This document shows, piece by piece, positions 58,696 to 64,000 of a stretch of 64,000 nucleotides of DNA (positions within the stretch are counted from its first letter, which is position 1; each line of letters starts with the position of its first letter). The position numbers and the translations under genes were made by a program. The DNA lies in NCBI GenBank assembly GCA_016711225.1, contig JADJTK010000008.1, forward strand, positions 232,268-296,267, read 5' to 3'. Under the pieces are notes generated by a model, which was not told the origin of the DNA, did no database searches, and saw nothing but the letters and a program-made list of their open reading frames with translations. This DNA is from Opitutaceae bacterium (GTDB lineage: Bacteria > Verrucomicrobiota > Verrucomicrobiia > Opitutales > Opitutaceae).

Positions 58696-59028
58696 TACGA
58701 GAAGGGAGGGTTGAGCCAGAGCGGAACACCCCGGCGGCGTAGTTGCTTGGGCCGGCCGAGGATTCCGGCGGGATCGGGAGAGCCCCCCCTCCGGGCGGGA
58801 CGGACCCCCTCGATGGCGCGGGGAGGGCCTGCGCACCGTTGACTGTTTCGAGACGATCATACGCCGGCGGCTCCGCAAAGACCATGGAGCGGCTGCTTAA
58901 ATCCCTGGACGATCTTATCAACGGCTGGCATCAACCGCCCTGCACCGAGCGAGCCTGCGTCGGCCCGCCGCCCACCAGGCCCGCGTTCCCCTTCGCCCGC
59001 CCCGATCCCCTCGATCCACCACCACACG
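58696..59028. other. Divergent promoter region between the DUF5107-TPR gene and araC-type gene
   Basis: These 333 bp hold no supported gene. Promoters for both neighbours, and probably AraC binding sites, should lie here, but no repeated half-site was identified with confidence. Confidence 0.4.
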
Positions 59029-59922
59029 ATGAGCACCAGCCGCGTTCGCCGGGAGGGTTTCGCCGGCCAGCACATGACCGCCCTGCCCGACCCGGTACGG
59101 CAGGCCGTGCTCAGCCATCCCTTACTCCGGGGGCTGCTCGTCACCGATGCGGGCTATTTTCCCCGCGCGGCCGGGCACCGGGTGGAGCGTCCCCAGGGAT
59201 CGGTCACCCACCTGCTGGTCGCCTGCCTGCACGGCGAAGGCTGGGTCCGCGGGGCCGGCCGGGCCCAGCCGGTCGCGGCTGGCGACCTGGTATGGCTCTC
59301 CGCCGGCCAGCCCCACTCCTACGGGGCGGGGGCACACACCCCCTGGACCATCGTCTGGGCCCATTTCCGCGGCGAGGAGGTGGCGGCTTGGCAAGAACAG
59401 CTCGGCTGGGCGGCCAAGCGGCCGTTGGGCACGATCCGGATCGATCCGGCCCGGCTGCCCGAGCTGAAGTTCGACACCGTCTACGACGCGCTGGAGCACG
59501 GCTACGCGATCCCGCAATTGCTGGCCGCCAGCGCCGCCCTGCGCACAACGCTGTGCGCCGCCCTCACCCTCACGCAACGCTGCGGGGCCAACCGCTCGGC
59601 CGCGGAGCGCACCGCCCTGATCCGCACCCAACTTTCGAGCACGCCGGCCCGCAGCTACCGGCTGGCCGAGCTGGCCACCGCGGCCGGGTTGTCGGTGCCG
59701 CACTTCTCCCTGCTGTTCCGCCTCCAGACCGGCTACGCACCGATCGACTTCCTGATCCGCCAGCGCATCCGCCACGCCTGCCGCCTTCTCGACACGACCG
59801 CCACCCGCATCGGCCCGATCGCCGCCGAGGTCGGCTTCGAGGATCCCTACTATTTCAGCCGCTGCTTTCGCCGGGTGATGGGCTGTTCACCGGCCCAGTA
59901 CCGCAAGACCATCAAGGCCTGA
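59029..59922 (+). CDS. AraC family transcriptional regulator
   Basis: A 297-residue regulator with an N-terminal cupin-like effector domain (about residues 35-165; GEGWVRGAGRAQPVAAGDLVWLSAGQPHSYGA is the sugar-sensing barrel pattern) and a C-terminal double helix-turn-helix (about 200-295; LAELATAAGLSVPHFSLLFRLQTGYAPIDFLIRQRIRHACRLL, then GFEDPYYFSRCFRRVMGCSPAQYRKT). It probably controls the divergent DUF5107-TPR gene, and perhaps uxuA, in response to a sugar. The ATG at 59029 gives the normal family length. Confidence 0.92.
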   Translation: MSTSRVRREGFAGQHMTALPDPVRQAVLSHPLLRGLLVTDAGYFPRAAGHRVERPQGSVTHLLVACLHGEGWVRGAGRAQPVAAGDLVWLSAGQPHSYGAGAHTPWTIVWAHFRGEEVAAWQEQLGWAAKRPLGTIRIDPARLPELKFDTVYDALEHGYAIPQLLAASAALRTTLCAALTLTQRCGANRSAAERTALIRTQLSSTPARSYRLAELATAAGLSVPHFSLLFRLQTGYAPIDFLIRQRIRHACRLLDTTATRIGPIAAEVGFEDPYYFSRCFRRVMGCSPAQYRKTIKA

Positions 59923-60272
59923 CGACCCCGGCGCGGCAGGGGACGCCAGCCCAGCGCGCGGCCCGGTTGCCGGGCGAGCTTCCGAGCCGCGTTCCCAGCT
60001 GGAGGGCAAGCCTCCCGGCGAGCCGTATCCGGCCCACAACCGACTCGGGCGGAGCCTCGCCCTTCAGCGAAATTGCCGCACCCACCGGGCGGCACCGCAG
60101 CACAGTCGGGTTAGACCCCATTGGGCGGGCGGTGCAACTGCAGTAGGGTGGCGCCTCGGCCCATGCCGTCTTTGTCACATACCTTCGTTTACACCGAAAT
60201 CCGCTCCACCCCATCACACCAACCGACGGCCCACCACACTTGCCGTCCCTCCCCGCTCACTCCTCGAACACC
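59923..60272. promoter_or_regulatory. Upstream region of the BON-domain gene with a shared 17-mer
   Basis: No gene is seen in these 350 bp. The 17-mer GTCGGGTTAGACCCCAT lies at 60105-60121 and recurs with one change at 61416-61432, before the entericidin gene. TTTGTCACATACC followed by TTCGTTTACACC (60171-60195) resembles a sequence at 61171-61198, before the DUF1328 gene. A common stress-type promoter is inferred. Confidence 0.4.
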
Positions 60273-61016
60273 ATGAAAATCCATCACCTCATCGCCACCT
60301 CCCTGTTCGCGGCCTCCTCGGTCGCCTTGTTCGCCACCGCCGAGACCGACCGCAGGATCGAGGACGCCGCCAAGTCCTCCTACAACTACCGCACGCTCCT
60401 CGAAGACAAGGTCTCGGTCAGCGTCAACGACGGCATCGTCACCCTCACCGGCATGGTCGCCGACAAGGATTCGAAAGCCATCGCCGAGGATACCGTGAAC
60501 AACCTCCCGGGCGTCGCGGCCGTCGACAACCAGATCACCCTCGACCCGGCCTTGAAGGAGCACTCCGATGCGTTGATCGCCTGGAAGATCCGCTACCAAC
60601 TGCTCGTGCGCGCCAACGTCAGCAACCGTGATACCAAGGTCTATGTGAAGGACGGCGTCGTCATGCTCACCGGCACCGCCACCACCCTCGCCGAGAAGGA
60701 CCTCGTCGGGGTCTACGCCACCGACACCGAAGGCGTGAAATCCGTGAGAAACGAGATCCTGATCCTCGCTCCGTTGGGTGAAACCCAGACGGTGGCCGAA
60801 TCCATGGACGACGCCTCGATCACCTCGCACATCAAATACGCGCTGCTCACCCACCGTTCCACCAGCGCGCTCAAGACCGGAATCACCACCAACAATGGCG
60901 TGGTCGTGATCACCGGGATCGCCGCCAACGACGCGGAGAAGTCCCTCGTCGGCAAACTCGCCACCAACGTGCGCGGCGTGAAGTCGGTGACCAACGACAT
61001 GACCGTGAAGAGCTGA
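60273..61016 (+). CDS. Periplasmic BON-domain protein (three BON domains)
   Basis: A 247-residue precursor with a signal peptide (MKIHHLIATSLFAASSVALFATAE). Three BON domains lie at about 38-88, 105-165 and 186-244. Each has the typical glycine-centred pattern (SVNDGIVTLTGMVADKDSKAIAED, YVKDGVVMLTGTATTLAEKDL, TNNGVVVITGIAANDAEKSL). It resembles OsmY-like proteins that protect the envelope in osmotic stress. The ATG at 60273 follows AACACC and begins the signal peptide. The genes after it (DUF1328, entericidin, YqjDE-like) are also associated with envelope or stationary-phase stress. Confidence 0.9.
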   Translation: MKIHHLIATSLFAASSVALFATAETDRRIEDAAKSSYNYRTLLEDKVSVSVNDGIVTLTGMVADKDSKAIAEDTVNNLPGVAAVDNQITLDPALKEHSDALIAWKIRYQLLVRANVSNRDTKVYVKDGVVMLTGTATTLAEKDLVGVYATDTEGVKSVRNEILILAPLGETQTVAESMDDASITSHIKYALLTHRSTSALKTGITTNNGVVVITGIAANDAEKSLVGKLATNVRGVKSVTNDMTVKS

Positions 61017-61104
61017 GGCCCCGCCCCGCTCTCCGCCCCCTACTGCGGCGGCCCGCTTCTCGCTGGCCACCGCCATTAACCGCCGAAAACCCGGCGCCCT
61101 CAAC

Positions 61105-61132
61105 AAAGCCGGAGCCCCAAGGCTCCGGCTTT
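61105..61132 (+). terminator. Hairpin terminator after the BON-domain gene
   Basis: The 12-bp perfect arms AAAGCCGGAGCC (61105-61116) and GGCTCCGGCTTT (61121-61132) surround a four-base loop. The trailing T tract is short. Confidence 0.7.
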
Positions 61133-61219
61133 GCCCTTGGCCCAAGCGGCGCAACCGCCCCGCCACTCCCTTTTGCGACAGCCCCTTCGTATTCACCCCC
61201 TCCTCCATCCCTTGCCCCC

Positions 61220-61378
61220 ATGCTCAGCTACACCGTCCTCTTCCTCGTCATCGCCATCATCGCCGGCGCCCTCGGTTTCGGCGGGATCGCCGGCACCGCC
61301 GCGCTGATCGCGAAGGTCTTCTTCATCGTCTTCCTGATCCTCTTCATCGCCTCCCTGCTTCGCGGCCGCCGAAGCTGA
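61220..61378 (+). CDS. DUF1328 family small membrane protein (YtjA-like)
   Basis: A 52-residue hydrophobic protein: MLSYTVLFLVIAIIAG, then ALGFGGIAGTAALIAKVFF and IVFLILFIASLLRGRRS. Two membrane segments joined by the GFGGIAG turn are the DUF1328 pattern. Such proteins are small, often induced by stress, and their function is unknown. It lies 87 bp after the BON terminator and has its own upstream sequence (61171-61198) resembling that before the BON gene. Confidence 0.88.
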   Translation: MLSYTVLFLVIAIIAGALGFGGIAGTAALIAKVFFIVFLILFIASLLRGRRS

Positions 61379-61415
61379 CCGCCCTCCTCGTATCCGGCCG
61401 CAGCCCCCCGTTGCG

Positions 61416-61432
61416 GTCGGGTTACACCCCAT
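61416..61432. promoter_or_regulatory. Second copy of the 17-mer GTCGGGTTA-N-ACCCCAT
   Basis: It is identical to 60105-60121 at 16 of 17 positions, including GGGTTA and ACCCCAT. It lies 41 bp before the entericidin start, a distance suitable for a promoter element. Confidence 0.45.
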
Positions 61433-61472
61433 ACCATCCCCGCCTCCTCCATCGTAAAGTCAGGACAGACCT

Positions 61473-61610
61473 ATGAACAACTCACTGAAACGTCTCACCC
61501 TTCTCATCCTGGTTTCGAGCTTCTTCGCCCTGGTGGGCGCCGGTTGCCAGACCACCAAAGGCTTCGGTCGCGACGTCGAAAAGGTCGGCGAGAAGATCCA
61601 AGGGGAGTAA
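61473..61610 (+). CDS. Entericidin-like small lipoprotein (EcnA/EcnB family)
   Basis: A 45-residue lipoprotein. A signal segment (MNNSLKRLTLLILVSSFFAL) leads to a lipobox ending VGAGC, with the lipidated Cys at about 25, followed by QTTKGFGRDVEKVGEKIQGE. The GFGRDVEKVGEKI motif is the entericidin hallmark. In E. coli these lipoproteins respond to osmotic and stationary-phase stress. CAGGA lies 9 bases before the ATG, a weak ribosome binding site. It is the third member of the rightward stress set. Confidence 0.9.
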   Translation: MNNSLKRLTLLILVSSFFALVGAGCQTTKGFGRDVEKVGEKIQGE

Positions 61611-62004
61611 GGACAACGAGCCTCGGCTCACCCGGCGGGCCTTGCGACCCATCCGCGGTGGCGCGGCGTTCCTCCCGGCGCCGTCTCTGCGCCTCCCTCA
61701 TCTCCCAGGGCCACCTTCTTCTGCCCGCCTCCTTCGGGCCTGGTCGCTATTCAGGCCGGGCCCGTTCCCACGCGTGACTGGGCCCTTTCGGGGCTCTGCC
61801 GTCGGGCCGGATCCTTGATCCCATCCGGCCGCGGCCACTTGGCGCCGGACGCCAGGAAACTGGCCATCGCTCGCGGCCCTAGGCCAAGCCACGTCCACTC
61901 TCACCGGACACATCGGGCACCGGATCCCGCGGCGGCCAACGCGGCACCGGTCGCCATTCGGAGAGGCCCCCGCCCCCACCGGCCACGTCGGGCCGGTGGC
62001 GGGC
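61611..62004. other. Intergenic region without recognised features
   Basis: These 394 bp lie between the entericidin gene and a small leftward open frame. They are GC-rich with loose inverted repeats (for example around 61760-61800), but nothing identifiable. Confidence 0.35.
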
Positions 62005-62130
62005 TCAGGCGGCCTGCAGCAAGGCGAGGTGTTCGCAGAAGATCGCCTCCCCGGCGGCGGCCCGGGCCAGCAGTTCCTCGGCTTGTTCGGTGGTAAAGTC
62101 GTCCCAGAGCAGGTGACGTTGGTTATTCAT
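62005..62130 (-). CDS. Small hypothetical protein
   Basis: A possible 41-residue protein: MNNQRHLLWDDFTTEQAEELL, then ARAAAGEAIFCEHLALLQAA. It has charged amphipathic helical character with one Cys and no signal or membrane segment. It sits just downstream of the YqjK-like gene on the same strand. No family is recognised; a helical, codon-consistent pattern is the only support. Confidence 0.4.
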   Translation of the reverse strand: MNNQRHLLWDDFTTEQAEELLARAAAGEAIFCEHLALLQAA

Positions 62131-62235
62131 GATATGGTTGGCTATCGTGGTTTCGCGCTCCAGGCGCAGGGACGAGGCCGACCCATCCGCCGCACGGATC
62201 GAATCACTCTCGCCATGAAGGCAGGACCGCCACTC

Positions 62236-62544
62236 TTACCGGGGGTTCCCCTTGGAACGAAACAAGCGCAAGACGCCGGAAAGGATCGGCCCCCAACGCA
62301 ACAGCGACCCCACCCATCCCGGGTGCCGGGAGGCGCCGCGCTTCCGCCGGAAACTGAAGGCGACTGCGGCCAGCCCGGCGTACGGGGCCAGTTGGCGCCA
62401 CAGGGTCGCCATCCGGTCGACCAACACGAGCGGCCGAGCCGCCTGCGTCAGGGCCACCACGCACTCGGCGCGCTGGCGCGCGATGCGGCGACGCACCGCC
62501 GCCTTGTGCGCCCCCCCCCGCTTCAGTTCCGGTTGCGGATACAT
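62236..62544 (-). CDS. YqjK-like small basic protein
   Basis: A 102-residue basic protein with an Arg/Lys-rich start (MYPQPELKRGGAHKAAVRRRIARQRAECVVAL), a moderately hydrophobic stretch (LWRQLAPYAGLAAVAFSF) and a basic C-terminus. Sequence alone does not prove the family. In enterobacteria, however, yqjD-yqjE-yqjK are consecutive, and this gene follows DUF883 and YqjE-like genes in the same order, overlapping the latter by 22 bp. The YqjK assignment rests mainly on context. Confidence 0.65.
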   Translation of the reverse strand: MYPQPELKRGGAHKAAVRRRIARQRAECVVALTQAARPLVLVDRMATLWRQLAPYAGLAAVAFSFRRKRGASRHPGWVGSLLRWGPILSGVLRLFRSKGNPR

Positions 62545-62912
62545 GCGCGGTCCTCTCCGATCTCCTCGAGCGTGGCGGCGAACGGACTGGGCTGGCGCGC
62601 GAGGTAGCGCCGGAACGCCACCACGACCACCACCGCCGTTGCCGCATAAAAAAGGGCCAGCCCGCCAAGCACGGCCAGGCGGGCACTGTCCCAGAAAACA
62701 TACACCAGCGTGAGGCTGGCGAACACGATCGCCAGCAGGCCGGAAAAGACCGCCGCACTGATCCAGATGAAAGTCTGGATGAGGCGCAGTTTCTCCTCCT
62801 GGAGCTCGATCGCGATCAGCTCGACCCGAGCCTGGACACTGGCCAGCAACCCGTCGCCGAGCGACCGGAGCGAACCGAGGACACTCGGAGGACGGGAGTT
62901 GGCAGTCTCCAT
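62523..62912 (-). CDS. YqjE-like membrane protein (phage holin superfamily, DUF1469)
   Basis: A 129-residue protein. A soluble amphipathic helix (VQARVELIAIELQEEKLRLIQTF) is followed by two adjacent transmembrane segments (about 50-75 and 80-105), the pattern of PF07332. YqjE of E. coli is an inner-membrane protein linked to YqjD. The ATG at 62912 follows GCCCACC. It starts 11 bp after the DUF883 stop and overlaps the next gene. The holin label is a superfamily name and does not imply phage origin. Confidence 0.87.
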   Translation of the reverse strand: METANSRPPSVLGSLRSLGDGLLASVQARVELIAIELQEEKLRLIQTFIWISAAVFSGLLAIVFASLTLVYVFWDSARLAVLGGLALFYAATAVVVVVAFRRYLARQPSPFAATLEEIGEDRACIRNRN

Positions 62913-62923
62913 GGTGGGCAGCG

Positions 62924-63235
62924 TTACTTGCTGCGGCGACCGAGCAGGACGCCGAGCAGCAGACCGATGCCGCCGGCAATCGCCAACGCCTGGTACGGGT
63001 TCTCCCGGATGGCGGTATCGGTGCACTTGGCGCCGGCCACCACCTTCTTGCGCGCCCCGGCGTAGGCCTCGGCGAAACGGGCCTGCGCCGCGTGGAAGCG
63101 CGTCTGCAGGGATTCGATCGCGTCGGCCGAGTGTTCGGACACCGAATCGGTGATCATGGCCTCGGCTTCGCCGACGAGCGCCTGCAGGTCATTGAGCAGT
63201 TCACTGGGCGTGGTGGATTTTTCGTTAATCTTCAT
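62924..63235 (-). CDS. DUF883 family protein (ElaB/YqjD-like, ribosome-associated)
   Basis: A 103-residue protein with a long helical N-terminal part (LLNDLQALVGEAEAMITDSVSEHSADAIESLQTRFHAAQARF) and one C-terminal transmembrane segment (YQALAIAGGIGLLLGVLLGRR) that ends in basic residues. This is the YqjD/ElaB/YgaM pattern of membrane-anchored proteins that bind ribosomes in stationary phase in E. coli. It is the first gene of a leftward three-gene unit with YqjE- and YqjK-like genes. Cys70 (GAKCTDTAIRENP) sits just before the membrane segment. Confidence 0.9.
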   Translation of the reverse strand: MKINEKSTTPSELLNDLQALVGEAEAMITDSVSEHSADAIESLQTRFHAAQARFAEAYAGARKKVVAGAKCTDTAIRENPYQALAIAGGIGLLLGVLLGRRSK

Positions 63236-63364
63236 GGTAGGAGCAGTTGTTGGATAGGAGCAGGTGAGAGGGGATCATGTTGTCGGCCGCGCCCGCGCCT
63301 CCGGGCCGCGGCGGCCAACCGGAGACCGGCAGGAGCAGGCGGCGCGAAGGCGGCCAAACGGCGC

Positions 63365-63571
63365 TCAAGAGCTTCTCGGGCCGCGCACCAGCCCGCCCGC
63401 GCCGATGATGGTGGCGGCCAGGCCGCCGATCAGCAGCCAGATGGTGCGGTCGGTGGGGGAACCGGTGAAGAAGCGCGAGAGGTCGGAGCCCAGGGACTCC
63501 GAGGCATTCAGACCGTAGACGAGCAGGACGATGCCTCCAATGAGGAGGACGAGTGAGAGGATTCGGTTCAT
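63365..63571 (-). CDS. DUF3185 family small membrane protein
   Basis: A 68-residue protein with two hydrophobic segments: MNRILSLVLLIGGIVLLVYG, then after a short polar loop (LNASESLGSDLSRFFTGSPTDR) TIWLLIGGLAATIIGAGGLV. The pattern and the F-F-TGSPTDR turn match DUF3185. Its function is unknown. The ATG at 63571 follows TTCTACC. It is the most upstream gene of the leftward envelope-stress group, 130 bp before the DUF883 gene. Confidence 0.82.
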   Translation of the reverse strand: MNRILSLVLLIGGIVLLVYGLNASESLGSDLSRFFTGSPTDRTIWLLIGGLAATIIGAGGLVRGPRSS

Positions 63572-64000
63572 GGTAGAAGGGATTATGGAATAAGGATCGG
63601 GGACAGGGCGCATCCGTGGTCTTCACACAGGCCCATGCCCCAGGCGCGAAGCTGGCAGGGCTGCCGGGGCGCGGTCCGAGGCCTCCGTCGGTATGTATCC
63701 GAGGGAACAGGCGCAGACCTTGGCGTACACCTTCCCCGCCAACCCGAGAACCGCGTCGTGCACCAGGATCATGGGCGGCTGGCCGTGGCCCCGGACGGGA
63801 AGAGGTTGGGGCGGAAATGCGGCGCCAGCGGGCGTACCGCATCGAACTCCAGGGAAGACAGCCCCGCGTGTGGGCTCGCGGCCCGGGCCGGCAAAACGGG
63901 TTTCGCGGGGCCGCCATGGGGCCGCTGCAACTGGGCGTGCGCGAGATGATCGGCCACCACCACTGGCACTGAAACAGCCAAGAATGATTACGGAGGTGAG
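63572..64000. other. Window end without supported gene
   Basis: Short open frames occur on both strands in these 429 bp, but none has a recognisable product, and a gene may begin beyond the window. No repeats or terminators were noted. Confidence 0.35.

Noticed and set aside
55369..58842. Very long open frame on the plus strand opposite the DUF5107-TPR gene
   Set aside because: It is an antisense shadow created by high third-position GC. The minus-strand product has clear domains; this one has none.
62523..62912. Phage holin as evidence of a prophage
   Set aside because: The holin label is a superfamily name. Neighbours match the yqjDEK stress genes and no phage genes are present.
63769..63981. 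Minus-strand open frame at the window end
   Set aside because: There is no recognisable family, start context or partner, so support is too weak for a gene call.

Overview
The window is about 64 kb of very GC-rich, gene-dense bacterial chromosome. Gene content points to a verrucomicrobial bacterium of the Opitutaceae type. The markers are a PEP-CTERM protein, a TIGR02597-type secreted protein, a DUF5107-TPR giant protein next to an AraC regulator, an EpsC-type serine acetyltransferase, a LolA_like protein, and start codons that usually follow an ACC or CCC leader rather than a Shine-Dalgarno sequence. The taxon is an inference from family content. No rRNA, tRNA, CRISPR array, insertion sequence or prophage was recognised.

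Layout: 1-7.7 kb holds a 7TM-HD phosphohydrolase (5' end outside the window), ybeY, a possible RecO-like gene, a DUF502 membrane protein and a nuclease-helicase fusion. 8.2-26 kb is a nitrate assimilation locus. It contains a divergent LysR regulator, three NrtA-like proteins (one with a signal peptide), an NrtB permease, two NrtC/D ATPases, an outer membrane channel, siroheme nitrite reductase, a CysJ-like flavoprotein, a four-cluster ferredoxin subunit, a DmsC-like membrane anchor and a molybdopterin nitrate reductase. 26-30.2 kb follows with zwf, opcA and gnd, the NADPH-producing oxidative pentose phosphate branch, which would feed nitrite reduction. 30.5-34.3 kb has a YmdB-type phosphodiesterase, acetolactate synthase and serine acetyltransferase. 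34.5-36.3 kb is an AAA ATPase plus a TOPRIM-like partner, a possible defence pair. 37-41.4 kb has a 3'-truncated xylulokinase, an aminotransferase, a ribbon-helix-helix protein and an orphan sugar ABC ATPase. 41.4-46.2 kb is a leftward block: HAD phosphatase, LolA-like, secG, parB, LysM protein and a methyltransferase. 46.5-50.3 kb has an M16 protease and fmt. 51-52.6 kb has two damaged secreted-protein genes. 53-60 kb has uxuA, the DUF5107-TPR protein and an AraC regulator. 60.3-63.6 kb is an envelope and osmotic-stress cluster: BON protein, DUF1328, entericidin, and yqjD/E/K-like genes.

The most unusual layer is repetitive DNA. Short palindromic elements and degenerate heptanucleotide arrays occur in intergenic DNA and also inside at least five coding sequences, where they keep the frame open and encode disordered linkers. 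The nuclease-helicase alone carries five or six palindromic-type copies of one class, three of another and three heptamer arrays. A third family is the palindrome TGTCGCGATCGCGACA, present singly and as a four-copy 77-bp tandem array upstream of uxuA.

Sequence quality needs care. Five one-base frame breaks all sit in homopolymers (in the 7TM-HD gene, opcA, the PEP-CTERM gene and the TIGR02597 gene), and there is a stretch of about 120 bases that is almost pure G near 46.3 kb. These look like sequencing or assembly errors rather than biology.
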